Source: Inquilinus limosus
Lineage (GTDB): Bacteria; Pseudomonadota; Alphaproteobacteria; DSM-16000; Inquilinaceae
Length of the DNA: 64,000 nt
Reading direction: 5' to 3'
Assembly (NCBI RefSeq): GCF_002195995.1
Contig: NZ_NHON01000014.1
Location: forward strand, 33,058-97,057
In this document: piece after piece, positions 28,187-36,463 of the stretch
Numbering within the stretch: position 1 is the stretch's first letter
Layout of the letters: each line of letters starts with the position of its first letter
Made by a program: the position numbers and the translations under genes
Notes under the pieces: model-generated
Seen by the model: the letters and a program-made list of their open reading frames with translations, nothing else
What the model was told of the DNA's origin: nothing
Database searches by the model: none

Positions 28187-28525
28187 ATGATCGCTGTTAT
28201 CTTCGAGGTCGAGCCGGCGGAGGGCCGGTTCGACGACTACCTCGACCACGCCGCGCGGCTGCGCCCGGTGCTGGAGCAGATGCCCGGCTTCATCTCGGTG
28301 GAGCGCTTCCGCAGCCTGACCAATCCGGACAAGCTGCTGTCGCTGTCGTTCTGGGAGGATGAGCAGGCCGTCGCCGCCTGGCGCAACCGGGCCGAGCACC
28401 GCACTGCCCAGGCCGCCGGCCGCACCGGGATCTTCGCCGGCTACCGGCTGCGCATCGCTGGAGTGATCCGCGACTACGACATGGCTGAGCATCGCGAGCA
28501 GGCGCCGGCCGATTCGCCGTTCTAG
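28187..28525 (+). CDS. Antibiotic biosynthesis monooxygenase (ABM)-domain protein
   Basis: The 112-residue single-domain ferredoxin-like protein has the family pattern MIAVIFEVEPAEGRFDDYLD, MPGFISVERF, LLSLSFWEDEQAVAAWR and EHRTAQAAG. Such proteins act as small cofactor-free oxygenases or heme-binding proteins, but many have unknown roles. It ends overlapping the convergent toxin gene by four bases. Confidence 0.8.
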   Translation: MIAVIFEVEPAEGRFDDYLDHAARLRPVLEQMPGFISVERFRSLTNPDKLLSLSFWEDEQAVAAWRNRAEHRTAQAAGRTGIFAGYRLRIAGVIRDYDMAEHREQAPADSPF

Positions 28526-28911
28526 GGAGCGGTCGTCAGATCCGTCTGGCTGAAGTCGTTCCCCTTGAACAGGAGTGGCTCTCCCCTCGTCGCGGCGAGG
28601 GCATAGGAAAAGCAGTCGCCATAGTTCAGCCCGGCGGGATGCCGGCCCTTGCCGAAGCGACGCCACGCCCGCCGCGCCATGGCGGCCTGCTCCGCGTCGA
28701 CCGGCACGGTCTCGGCATCGAGCCGATGGAGCCACAGGTCGAGTTCCCGGCCGCCTGTGTCGCCCAGCCGTGCTTCGATCACGATCCCGGCCTCCAGCAC
28801 GATCGCGGCCGAGATCAGCCGGACCGGATCCGCCGCGATCCGCCGTTCAAGATCAGCCGCCTCCGGCTCGTCGAGGAAGATCGCGAGGATCGCTGATGTG
28901 TCGATCACCAT
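28522..28911 (-). CDS. VapC-like PIN-domain toxin
   Basis: The 129-residue ribonuclease toxin has the PIN acidic residues Asp4 (MVIDTSAILAI), Glu40 (AAIVLEAGIV), Asp99 (LNYGDCFSYALA) and Asp119 (FKGNDFSQTD), all in place, so it is probably active. It is encoded right after its antitoxin with a one-base overlap (TGATG type). PIN toxins usually cleave tRNA or rRNA when the antitoxin is lost. Confidence 0.92.
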   Translation of the reverse strand: MVIDTSAILAIFLDEPEAADLERRIAADPVRLISAAIVLEAGIVIEARLGDTGGRELDLWLHRLDAETVPVDAEQAAMARRAWRRFGKGRHPAGLNYGDCFSYALAATRGEPLLFKGNDFSQTDLTTAP

Positions 28912-29165
28912 CAGCGCGGCAGCCCGTCTTCGTCATAGCCCATGATCTCGTCCGGACTCCGGCGGTCCAGAACGGGCAGGGCGGCGACCCGCTTGCGGAT
29001 GGCGGCCAGATCCTCGAGCAATATCGGCGCCTTCCGGGCGCCAGCCACTCGGCGCAGCCGGTCCTCCAGGGCGCGGCGGGTGGCTTCGGTGATCGACTCA
29101 CCGGTTCGTCGGGCCAGCTCGCGCGCCAGCGTCTCGGTCTCGGGATCCTTGATGCTGAGTGCCAT
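28911..29165 (-). CDS. VapB-like antitoxin (Rv0623/PSK-type transcription factor)
   Basis: The 84-residue protein starts MALSIKDPETETLARELARR, a ribbon-helix-helix-like DNA-binding start seen in the Rv0623 family. This is followed by a helix-rich middle and a C-terminal toxin-binding tail (EIMGYDEDGLPR). It binds and neutralises the PIN toxin encoded downstream and should repress its own promoter (29172-29200). Confidence 0.9.
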   Translation of the reverse strand: MALSIKDPETETLARELARRTGESITEATRRALEDRLRRVAGARKAPILLEDLAAIRKRVAALPVLDRRSPDEIMGYDEDGLPR

Positions 29166-29171
29166 GGTTGG

Positions 29172-29200
29172 TTCCTAGGTATCTTCCTAGGTAGATTATA
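29172..29200 (-). promoter_or_regulatory. Toxin-antitoxin promoter and operator
   Basis: Two copies of TTCCTAGGTA (29172-29181 and 29184-29193), each containing the palindrome CCTAGG, lie directly between a perfect -10 box (TATAAT on the minus strand, 29195-29200) and the antitoxin ATG. Antitoxin binding here would block initiation, matching the autoregulation known for VapBC modules. No good -35 is seen. Confidence 0.65.
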
Positions 29201-29234
29201 CCTGCAGCATCAGCAATACCACTGCAGACAGCTC

Positions 29235-29669
29235 TCACCCCAGTCCCGGCACCTGCGGATAGGCGGGGTCGTCCCAGTCCGGATGCTCCTCCCACTGCGG
29301 CGCGCCATCGGCGATGGCGTAGTAGTCGCCCTTGCCGACGGTGTAGAGATGGCCGCTCATTTCGAGCCCGGTGGCGCCGTCCAGCGTGCCGGCGGCGATG
29401 CTGATGGCGCGGCACTCCGCCAGCTTCCAGAACAGGCTCGAACCGCAGTCGCCGCAGAAGCCGCGCTGGGCCTCGGGTGACGACCGGTACCAGCGCAGCG
29501 TGCGGTCGCTCTCCAGTGCCAGGTCGCCGGCGGCGCAGGCGGTGAAGGCGGCGAAATGGCCGGAGGTGCGGCGGCACTGGCCGCAATGGCAGGCCACCAC
29601 TTGCCGCAGCGGTCCCGTCACACGATAGCGCACCCCGCCGCACAGGCAGCCGCCGGTCCGGTCCGTCAT
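29235..29669 (-). CDS. GFA family protein (glutathione-dependent formaldehyde-activating-like)
   Basis: The 144-residue zinc-binding protein has the family cysteine pattern GGCLCGGVRY, CHCGQCRRTSG and FCGDCGSSLFW. GFA-fold proteins share the fold of the enzyme that makes S-hydroxymethylglutathione, but most paralogues have no known substrate. ATG 29669 has GGGAGG just upstream. Confidence 0.88.
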   Translation of the reverse strand: MTDRTGGCLCGGVRYRVTGPLRQVVACHCGQCRRTSGHFAAFTACAAGDLALESDRTLRWYRSSPEAQRGFCGDCGSSLFWKLAECRAISIAAGTLDGATGLEMSGHLYTVGKGDYYAIADGAPQWEEHPDWDDPAYPQVPGLG

Positions 29670-29844
29670 CGCTCGCCTCCCTCGATGGTCCAGCCGCCAG
29701 GGTGCTGCCCCCGGGCCTGCGTCATTGTGCCGAAGCCGTCCAAGGATGTCGCAGCCGCGCCACCGCCATGTCGCGTCTGGCCTTGCCAAGCCCCTGCGGC
29801 CTCCCGATATTCGACGAAGCCGTCCGGATCCCCCGGGCGGCGGA

Positions 29845-30001
29845 CGTTCTCAGGGCGGGGTGGAAGTCCCCACCGGCGGTGATGGCGCATTCCTCTCGGG
29901 GAGGCGCATGAGCCCGCGAGCGCCTGCCGGGTCAACCTGCAGGGTCAGCAGATTCGGTGCGATCCCGAAGCCGACGGTCACAGTCCGGATGAAAGAGAAC
30001 G
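29845..30001 (+). ncRNA. FMN riboswitch (RFN element)
   Basis: The P1 stem is CGTTCTC (29845-29851) with GAGAACG (29995-30001). Inside are the conserved RFN segments: AGGGCGGGGTGGAAGTCCCC followed by ACCGGCGGT, AGCCCGCGAGCGC, GGTCAGCAGATTCGGTG, and CCGAAGCCGACGGTCACAGT plus GGATGAAAGAGAACG. It senses FMN and should shut off the ribH gene 76 bp downstream. No U-run terminator is seen, so control is probably at translation. This explains most of the 408-bp gap before ribH. Confidence 0.93.
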
Positions 30002-30077
30002 GGGACGGCAGGCCGGGCACGAGTCCCGGTGGTCGGTCCCGTATGCCCTGATTCTGGTCCGTTGCATGAGGATGACC

Positions 30078-30578
30078 ATGAATCAGCCCCTGTCTTCTTC
30101 CTCCCGTACCGATACGCCCCGCATCGCCTTCATCCAGGCCTGCTGGCACCGCGACATCGTCGACCAGTGCAAGACCGCTTTCCTGGCTGAGATCGCCCAG
30201 GCCGGCAGTGCGGCTCCTGAGGTCGACCTGTTCGAGGTGCCGGGCGTGTTCGAGATCCCGCTGCACGCCCAGCTTCTCGCCAAGTCCGGCCGCTACGATG
30301 CCATCGTCGCCACCGGCTTCATCGTCGATGGCGGCATCTACCGGCATGAATTCGTGTCGACCGCGGTGATCGACGCGCTGATGCGGGTGCAGCTCGACAC
30401 CGAAGTGCCGGTGCTGTCCGCCGTGCTGACGCCGCAGCGCTTCCACGAGCACGAGGCCCACACCGCCTTCTTCCGCGACCATTTCCTGGTCAAGGGCAAG
30501 GAGGCGGCGGAGGCCGCGCTGAAGACCATCGCCGCGGTGGCCAAGCTGCGCGGCCAGGGCCTGCGCGCCGCCGCCTGA
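30078..30578 (+). CDS. ribH: 6,7-dimethyl-8-ribityllumazine synthase, RibH2 type
   Basis: The 166-residue enzyme joins 5-amino-6-ribitylaminouracil and dihydroxybutanone phosphate in riboflavin synthesis. Motifs: [17 protein letters not shown], the substrate loop [36 protein letters not shown] with the catalytic His, and a C-terminal [18 protein letters not shown]. Lone ribH copies under an FMN riboswitch are known in Brucella and rhizobia as RibH2 (decamer). Of three in-frame ATGs (30066, 30072, 30078) the last has GAGGA at five bases. No other rib genes are near. Confidence 0.93.
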   Translation: MNQPLSSSSRTDTPRIAFIQACWHRDIVDQCKTAFLAEIAQAGSAAPEVDLFEVPGVFEIPLHAQLLAKSGRYDAIVATGFIVDGGIYRHEFVSTAVIDALMRVQLDTEVPVLSAVLTPQRFHEHEAHTAFFRDHFLVKGKEAAEAALKTIAAVAKLRGQGLRAAA

Positions 30579-30596
30579 TCCGGATCCGCGCGGGTC

Positions 30597-31157
30597 TTAC
30601 CTCCCGTAGCGGGTGGTGAGGCTCGCGCGGCCGATCTCGCTGCCGTGCAGGGCGAAGCCGACCATGGCGGCGGAGGCCTGCGGGTCGGCCGGCAGCCGGT
30701 CGACCGACAGCGCATGCACCGTGAAGATGTAGCGGTGCGGCTTGTCGCCCTGCGGCGGGCACGGGCCGCCATAGGCCGAGCTGCCGTAATCGGTGCGGCC
30801 CTGCACCGCTCCGGCGGGCAGCCCCTGTCCCGACACTGCGCCCGCGCCCTGCGGCAGCGCCGTGACCCCGGCCGGGATGTCGGCCACCACCCAATGCCAC
30901 CAGCCGCTGCCGGACGGCGCGTCCGGGTCATAGGCGGTGACGACGAAGCTCTTGGTCCCGGCCGGCGCGCCGGACCAGGCCAGGGCCGGGGACACGTTGC
31001 CGCCGGTGCAGCCGAAGCCGTTGAAGACGAAGCGGTCGGCGATCGTGCCGCCGGGCGTGAGGTCGGGGCTGGTCAGGCGGAACTGGGCGGCATGGCCGGG
31101 ACTGCTGGACAGCAGGGCGGCCAGCGCCAGGCCGGCAGCGACGGAAAACAGACGCAT
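30597..31157 (-). CDS. YbhB/YbcL family PEBP-like protein, exported
   Basis: The 186-residue protein has a signal peptide (LFSVAAGLALAALLSSSPGHAA) and a phosphatidylethanolamine-binding (Raf kinase inhibitor-like) domain: GGNVSPALAWSGAPAGTKSFVV, DPDAPSGSGWWHWVVADIP, YGGPCPPQGDKPHRYIFTVHAL. The bacterial family's ligand is unknown. It lies 31 bp after the AraC-type gene on the same strand and is its likely target or operon partner. Confidence 0.92.
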   Translation of the reverse strand: MRLFSVAAGLALAALLSSSPGHAAQFRLTSPDLTPGGTIADRFVFNGFGCTGGNVSPALAWSGAPAGTKSFVVTAYDPDAPSGSGWWHWVVADIPAGVTALPQGAGAVSGQGLPAGAVQGRTDYGSSAYGGPCPPQGDKPHRYIFTVHALSVDRLPADPQASAAMVGFALHGSEIGRASLTTRYGR

Positions 31158-31188
31158 GGAACTCTCCTCGGGATCGGGTGAGGAGAGG

Positions 31189-32100
31189 CTAGGGCGACGA
31201 CGCCCCCGGCATCGTCCCGTTCCGATCGGAGACGGTCCCGATCCGATCAATCGCGGCCGCCGGGCGGGTGGCGGAGGGGATCAGCCCGAACCGCGCCCGG
31301 AACAGCCCGGCGAAGCGGGAGGGCGAGCGGTAGCCGCAGGCCTGCGCCACCTGGGCGATCGGGCCGGCGCCGCCATAGAGCAGCGTCAGCGCATGGTCCA
31401 GCCGGGTGTCGCTCAGCACCCGGGTGAAGCCGGTGCCCTCGGCCCGCAGGCGGCGGCGCAGCGTCGGCTCGCTCAGCCCCAGGCGGCGGGCGGCATCGGC
31501 GGCGGACCAGGGCGCGGCCGGCTGGGCCGCGATCAGCAGCCGCAGCCGTTCGGCCACGCGCTCCTCCGCCTCCGGCCGCCAGGCGATGCCATGCTCGGCC
31601 AGCAGGATCAGGAGCTCGGTCATCCGGTGCCGGGTGGCCTCGACCGACAGCTTCGGCCCGGCGGCGAAGGCCGACAGCGCATGGTCGGCTGCCTCGGCGA
31701 GACGGTCGGAGCGCAGCAGGGCGAAGGGCCGCGGCGGCCGGCCGCTTTCGGCGAGATGGGGGAAGGACAGGCGGAAGGCGCGCAGCAGCGACGGCGCGAA
31801 GCTGATCAGCACCGACCGGTACAGCCCGCCCTCCGGCGGGATGTTGACCACGTCCACCGCCTCGACCGGCGACAGGGCGATGGCGTCCCCGGCGCGGGCG
31901 GCGATCAAGCGGCCGTCGAGATGGAACTCCTTGCCGCCGCTGGCGACCAGGATCAGCCCGGGCTCGGGGAAGCGGACGTTGCGGATATGGTCGCGGGCGT
32001 GGCAGCCGAAGACGCAGGCGGTGCCCACGGCCTCGTCGCGCAGGGTGCCGCCCTCTTCCCCGAAATGGCGGATCAGCGCGGTGGCGGCCTTGTGCCCCAT
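31189..32100 (-). CDS. AraC family transcriptional regulator
   Basis: The 303-residue protein has an N-terminal cupin-like ligand domain (residues ~20-150, with LILVASGGKEFHLDGRLIAARAGDAIALSP) and two C-terminal helix-turn-helices: WSAADAARRLGLSEPTLRRRLRAEG and IAQVAQACGYRSPSRFAGLFRARFGLIPS. It probably controls itself and the downstream PEBP-like gene. It lies three bases after rsmD on the same strand. Confidence 0.92.
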   Translation of the reverse strand: MGHKAATALIRHFGEEGGTLRDEAVGTACVFGCHARDHIRNVRFPEPGLILVASGGKEFHLDGRLIAARAGDAIALSPVEAVDVVNIPPEGGLYRSVLISFAPSLLRAFRLSFPHLAESGRPPRPFALLRSDRLAEAADHALSAFAAGPKLSVEATRHRMTELLILLAEHGIAWRPEAEERVAERLRLLIAAQPAAPWSAADAARRLGLSEPTLRRRLRAEGTGFTRVLSDTRLDHALTLLYGGAGPIAQVAQACGYRSPSRFAGLFRARFGLIPSATRPAAAIDRIGTVSDRNGTMPGASSP

Positions 32101-32103
32101 GGC

Positions 32104-32670
32104 CTACTCCGCCACCCGGCCGAAGCCGATGCGGGCGATGCCGTAGCGGCGCTCGTCCAGCAGGGCCAGGCCGGGCACCGCCGGCTCGTCCGCCGCGGTC
32201 TCGGCCACCACCAGGCAGCCGGGCGCCAGCCAGCCGGCGGCCGCCAGCGCCGCGATCGCCGGACCGATCAGCCCCTGGCGGTAAGGCGGGTCCAGGAACA
32301 GCAGCGTCGCCTGCGCCCGGGCCGGCGGCGGCTTCAGCGCGTCGGCGCGCAGCAGATGGGCGCGGCCCGTCTCGCCCAGCGTCTCGGCATTCTTCCGGGC
32401 GAAGCCCAGCGCTACCGCGGAGCTGTCGAACAGCCAGGCCTCGGCGGCGCCGCGCGACAGCGCCTCGAAGGCCAAGGCCCCGGTGCCGGCGAAGGCGTCC
32501 AGCACCACGGCGCCGGTGACGGCGTCGCCCTCGTCGGGGCCGTAGCCGGCATGGGCCAGGATGTTGAACACGGCCTCACGCACCCGCTCGCCGGTCGGCC
32601 GGGTGGCGCGATCCGGCGGGGCGGCGAGCGCCCGGCCCCTATGCCGGCCGGCGACGAGGTGCAGGGGCAT
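32104..32670 (-). CDS. rsmD: 16S rRNA (guanine(966)-N(2))-methyltransferase RsmD
   Basis: The 188-residue SAM-dependent enzyme has the typical start LHLVAGRHRGRALAAP, RPTGERVREAVFNIL, the SAM site VVLDAFAGTGALAFEALSRGA and the catalytic DPPY at residues 127-130. The ATG lies inside the 3' end of the rluB gene (32-bp overlap), an arrangement common in alphaproteobacteria. Confidence 0.96.
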   Translation of the reverse strand: MPLHLVAGRHRGRALAAPPDRATRPTGERVREAVFNILAHAGYGPDEGDAVTGAVVLDAFAGTGALAFEALSRGAAEAWLFDSSAVALGFARKNAETLGETGRAHLLRADALKPPPARAQATLLFLDPPYRQGLIGPAIAALAAAGWLAPGCLVVAETAADEPAVPGLALLDERRYGIARIGFGRVAE

Positions 32671-33598
32671 GGCCGGGCTTCGGGCCGGAAGACTTTGCGG
32701 CGGCGGGCTTTCCGCCTGCGGGCTTGGCCGCCGGCTTGCGCGTCGGCCGCTCCTCCTCATGGGCCTGCAGCCAGCGGCCCAGCTGGTCGCGCAGCACCGA
32801 GGCCTTGATCTCCTCGGCCTCGCCCTTCTCCAGGATGCCCAGCTGGAACGGGCCGTAGGAGACGCGGATCAGCCGGTTCACGTTCAGGCCGATCGCCTCC
32901 ATCACCTTGCGCACCTCGCGGTTCTTGCCTTCGCGCAGGGTGACGGTCAGCCAGGCATTGGCGCCCTGCACCTTGTCCAGCGCCGCCTCGATCGGGCCGT
33001 AATGGACGCCGGAGACGGTGATGCCCTTGGCCAGCCCGGCCAGCTTCGCCGGGTCCGGCGCGCCGTGCACCCGCACGCGATAGCGCCGCGGCCAGCCGGT
33101 CGACGGCAGCTCCAGCCGGCGCGACAGCTCGCCGTCATTGGTCAGCAGCAGCAGGCCCTCGCTGTTCAGGTCCAGCCGGCCGATCGAGACCACGCGCGGC
33201 AGCTCTGCCGGCAGGTTGTCGAACACGGTCTGGCGGCCCTGCGGGTCGGACCGGGTGGTGACCAGCCCGGCCGGCTTGTGATAGCGCCACAGCCGGGTGC
33301 GCTCGGCCTCCGGCACCGGCACGCCGTCGACGCTGAGGACGGCGCCGGGCGGCACCACCACGGCCGGGGTGTCCAGCACCTTGCCGTCCAGCGCCACGCG
33401 GCCCTCGGCGATCCAGCGCTCGGCCTCGCGGCGCGAGCACATCCCGGCCCGGGCCAGCACCTTGGCGACGCGCTCGCCGTCCTTCTCGCCGCCATCCTTG
33501 AAGGTGGCTTTCGGTTTCCCGGCGGGCATCGCGGCGCCTGTCGCGGCCGGGTCGCCCGCCGTCTTCCCGACGGTGGTCTTGGGGTCACTCTTGCTCAT
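32639..33598 (-). CDS. rluB: 23S rRNA pseudouridine synthase (RluB-like)
   Basis: The 319-residue protein has an S4 RNA-binding domain (residues ~42-90, GERVAKVLARAGMCSRREAERWI), then the RsuA/RluB catalytic domain with GRLDLNSEGLLLLTNDG, in which Asp143 is the catalytic residue. KNREVRKVMEAIGLNVNRLIRVSYGPFQLG is also typical. A Lys/Pro/Ala-rich tail (residues ~285-319) adds likely RNA binding. It overlaps rsmD and is divergent from tadA with a 58-bp gap. Confidence 0.92.
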   Translation of the reverse strand: MSKSDPKTTVGKTAGDPAATGAAMPAGKPKATFKDGGEKDGERVAKVLARAGMCSRREAERWIAEGRVALDGKVLDTPAVVVPPGAVLSVDGVPVPEAERTRLWRYHKPAGLVTTRSDPQGRQTVFDNLPAELPRVVSIGRLDLNSEGLLLLTNDGELSRRLELPSTGWPRRYRVRVHGAPDPAKLAGLAKGITVSGVHYGPIEAALDKVQGANAWLTVTLREGKNREVRKVMEAIGLNVNRLIRVSYGPFQLGILEKGEAEEIKASVLRDQLGRWLQAHEEERPTRKPAAKPAGGKPAAAKSSGPKPGHAPAPRRRPA

Positions 33599-33656
33599 CA
33601 CCCTTGTCTACCGCGAAGCGCCCGGCCAGGGTTAGCGCGAAACGTGAGGATCTGAC

Positions 33657-34133
33657 TTGCCCGCCGACCTGCCCGCTGCCGATCCGGCCGACCCCTATAT
33701 CCGCCTGGCCCTCGACGAGGCCGCCGCCGCCGCCGCGCGCGGCGAGGTGCCGGTCGGGGCGGTGCTGGTCGAGGCCGCGACCGGCCAGGTGCTGGCGAAG
33801 GCCGGCAACCGGGTGGAGGAGCTGGCGGATCCGACCGCCCATGCCGAGGTGCTGGCGATCCGCGAGGCCGGGCGGCTGCGCGGCCGGCCGCGGCTGCCGG
33901 ATTGCGACCTCTACGTCACGCTCGAGCCCTGCGCGCTGTGCGCCGGCGCCATCTCCTTCGCCCGCATCCGCCGGCTGGTCTTCGCCGCGACCGACCCGAA
34001 GGGCGGCGCCGTGCTGCATGGCCCGCGCTTCTTCGAGCAGAAGACCTGCCACCACCGCCCCGAGGTGGCGCAGGCCCCGGGCGCGGAGGAGGCCGGCGAG
34101 CTGCTGCGCGCCTTCTTCCGGGCGCGGCGGTAG
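33657..34133 (+). CDS. tadA: tRNA-specific adenosine deaminase TadA
   Basis: The 158-residue zinc deaminase makes inosine at the wobble position of tRNA-Arg. It has the catalytic HAE at 62-64 (PTAHAEVLAI) and the zinc cysteines at 92 and 95 (LEPCALCAGAI), plus FAATDPKGGAV. The start is a TTG at 33657 with GAGGA six bases upstream; there is no better ATG. Length and motifs are normal for the family. Confidence 0.94.
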   Translation: MPADLPAADPADPYIRLALDEAAAAAARGEVPVGAVLVEAATGQVLAKAGNRVEELADPTAHAEVLAIREAGRLRGRPRLPDCDLYVTLEPCALCAGAISFARIRRLVFAATDPKGGAVLHGPRFFEQKTCHHRPEVAQAPGAEEAGELLRAFFRARR

Positions 34134-34203
34134 GGCGCCGGGCTGGCCGCGGATCCGGCGATCTGACAAGATCGAACGGCCCTGGGGAGGGGCGGTTTCA
34201 GAG

Positions 34204-35280
34204 ATGCCATATCATGCTCGGATTGCGGGACGGATGGCCGCAGCCATCCTGGCTTTCGGTGTCCTCCCGGGATGCCAGGCGCCGTTTCCCAAGGTGTCGG
34301 AGGCGAGCAAGGTCCGTATCCAGCTGGAGCGCAGCTGGTGCTACGGCGGGTGCCCGGCCTATGTCGTCGATGTCACCGAGGACGGATCGGTGACCTACGA
34401 GGGGACCAGTTTGGTGGCCGTCAGCGGCCGGTTCCAGGACCGGATCGCGCCGACAGCGGTGGCTGCGCTAGTCGGCCTGTTCGATCGTGCAGATTTCTTC
34501 TCGCTCCGGGATGAATACTCAGCGTCATTCCCTGATGGCGTGGCCTACACGATATCACTGACCGTCGACGGACGAACGAAGACCGTCAGAGACTATGAAG
34601 GACAGACGGTTGGCATGCCCGTAATCGTCACGGAACTCGAAGACGCGATCGACCGGACTGCGGGAACAGCAAAGTTCGTCAAAGGCACGCCCGAGACCAT
34701 TGAGGTGCTCCGGAAGGCAGGCTTTAACTTCTCCTCTCCACAGGCCGGGGTGTATCTGGCCGACGCGCTGGAGATCGGCAGCTACGGCTACGCGCGCGAG
34801 CTTATCGAAGCGGGCGCCCCTCTCGACGGCCGGACGACGCGGCAACAACTGCCATTCCCGCAACTGATCGGCACGGGCTTGCCAGAAACGGACGCGACTG
34901 CAAGGCTGCTCGTCGAAACGGCCATCGCGCGGGGCTCCTATCAGGACAGAACCAATGCGCTTTGGCTGGCGGTGGATCTCGACGATGCTGATCTGCTGCG
35001 CCGGCTCATTGCCAAGGGCGCCGACCTCAGGATTACTTTTGGGGACATTCCCTGGATCACGCTTCTGAGCAATGCCCGGTCGGCTTCGGTGGCTCGCGTC
35101 CTGCTCGCTGCGGGTCTCGATCCGAGGCAGATGAGGCCTTCGCCTCTCTTGGTGACCGAATCCGAGGACGTGGCGCTGCTGCTGGCCGGCAGGGGCTTGA
35201 GCGACGAGACCAGGACCGCGCTGATCGCCCGCGCCCGCGAGAAGGGTTGGAGCCGTATCCTCGCCAAACTGCGGGCCTAG
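34204..35280 (+). CDS. DUF6438/ankyrin-like lipoprotein
   Basis: The 358-residue envelope protein starts MPYHARIAGRMAAAILAFGV with LPGC at about residue 24, a lipobox-like site, so it is probably a lipoprotein. Residues ~37-150 form a domain of the DUF6438 kind (IQLERSWCYGGCPAYVVDVT, YEGTSLVAVSGRF, with the CYGxCP motif). The rest shows ankyrin-like spacing (ARELIEAGAPLDG, ADLLRRLIAKGADL, VARVLLAAGLDP) and ends ILAKL. It is a tandem paralogue of the next gene. Its middle part uses clearly more A/T at third positions than neighbours, suggesting a different history. Confidence 0.72.
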   Translation: MPYHARIAGRMAAAILAFGVLPGCQAPFPKVSEASKVRIQLERSWCYGGCPAYVVDVTEDGSVTYEGTSLVAVSGRFQDRIAPTAVAALVGLFDRADFFSLRDEYSASFPDGVAYTISLTVDGRTKTVRDYEGQTVGMPVIVTELEDAIDRTAGTAKFVKGTPETIEVLRKAGFNFSSPQAGVYLADALEIGSYGYARELIEAGAPLDGRTTRQQLPFPQLIGTGLPETDATARLLVETAIARGSYQDRTNALWLAVDLDDADLLRRLIAKGADLRITFGDIPWITLLSNARSASVARVLLAAGLDPRQMRPSPLLVTESEDVALLLAGRGLSDETRTALIARAREKGWSRILAKLRA

Positions 35281-35389
35281 CCGCTCCGGCCACAGGATTG
35301 CTGCAAAGCCCGGCAGTCCGCCACCGGACGGCCACAGAGGGCGGGCGGAATGGCGGCAGGTTCAGCTTGTACCGATGATGGAAGACCCG

Positions 35390-36463
35390 ATGCGCCGATC
35401 TCTCCTGCCGCTCCTCGCCGCTGCCCTGCTGCTGCCGGGCGCTGCGGCCATGGCCGCGCCGAAGGACTGGTCCGGCGTCCGCATCGGCCTCAGCCGCGAC
35501 GCCTGCTACGGCAGCTGCCCGGTCTACACGGTCGAGATCGCCGGCGACGGGACGGTGACCTATGAGGGCGGACCGTTCACGGTGATCCAGGGCCGGCATC
35601 AGGCGACGGTGCCGCGCGCGGCGCTGGAGCGGCTGGTCGCGCAGATCGAGGCGGCGGATTTCTTCGCGCTGCAGCCGGCCTATCAGGCCGGCGTCACCGA
35701 CATGCCCGCCTATACCATCACCGTGTCGATCGACGGGCGACAGCACATGGTGCTGGACTATCTCGGCCGCGAGGTCGGGATGCCGGCCGCGGTCACGGCG
35801 CTGGAGGACGAGATCGACCGTGTCGCCGGCACCGGGCGCTGGGTGGCGGGGACCGAGGAGACGATTCCGCTCCTCAAGACCGCCGGCTTCGACTTCCGGT
35901 CGGAGGCCGCGGCCGACCTGCTGGCCGACGCGGCCCGTGGCGAGCGCATGGCGTTCCTGCAGGGGCTGCTGGCCGAAGGCGCGCCGCTGGACGGCCGGGG
36001 CGGCGGTCGCGGGTCATCGGCGCTCTTGCATGCCGCCCGGGGCAAGGCCGCGATCGAAGCCGCGTTGATCGAGGCGGGGCTCAGGCGCGGCACCAAAGTG
36101 GACCTGACCCAGGCGCTCGGCATCGCCGCGCAGGCCGGCGACGCGCCGCATGTCCGCGAGCTTCTGGCCCATGGCGGCGCGGTCGACGGCCGGCTCGTCG
36201 CCGGCCTGACCCCGATCATGGTGGCTTCGACCGCCGAGACCGTCCGCCTGCTGGCCGCATCCGGCGCGGATGTGAACGCCCGGGCCGAGAACGGCGCCAC
36301 CGCCCTGCGCATGGCCTCCACCGAGGATGTCGCCCTGGCGCTGCTGGACGCGAAGGCCGATCCCGCCATCGGCACCGATCCCTTCGGCGGCAAGACCCCG
36401 TTCCACGACCAGGCCCGCGACGCCGGCTGGACCCGGGTGCTGGCGAAGCTGGGGAAGTCCTAG
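35390..36463 (+). CDS. DUF6438/ankyrin-repeat exported protein
   Basis: The 357-residue protein has a signal peptide (LLPLLAAALLLPGAAAMA) and then a CYGSCPVYTVEIAGDGTVTYEG domain matching the upstream paralogue, followed by ankyrin-like repeats (HVRELLAHGGAVDG, TVRLLAASGADVNARAENGATAL, ALALLDAKADPAI) and ending TRVLAKLG. The ATG at 35390 is preferred because GGAAGA precedes it; two ATGs at 35375/35378 add five residues. G+C is typical of the genome, unlike the upstream copy. It ends 4 bp into the convergent phzF-like gene. Confidence 0.75.
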   Translation: MRRSLLPLLAAALLLPGAAAMAAPKDWSGVRIGLSRDACYGSCPVYTVEIAGDGTVTYEGGPFTVIQGRHQATVPRAALERLVAQIEAADFFALQPAYQAGVTDMPAYTITVSIDGRQHMVLDYLGREVGMPAAVTALEDEIDRVAGTGRWVAGTEETIPLLKTAGFDFRSEAAADLLADAARGERMAFLQGLLAEGAPLDGRGGGRGSSALLHAARGKAAIEAALIEAGLRRGTKVDLTQALGIAAQAGDAPHVRELLAHGGAVDGRLVAGLTPIMVASTAETVRLLAASGADVNARAENGATALRMASTEDVALALLDAKADPAIGTDPFGGKTPFHDQARDAGWTRVLAKLGKS

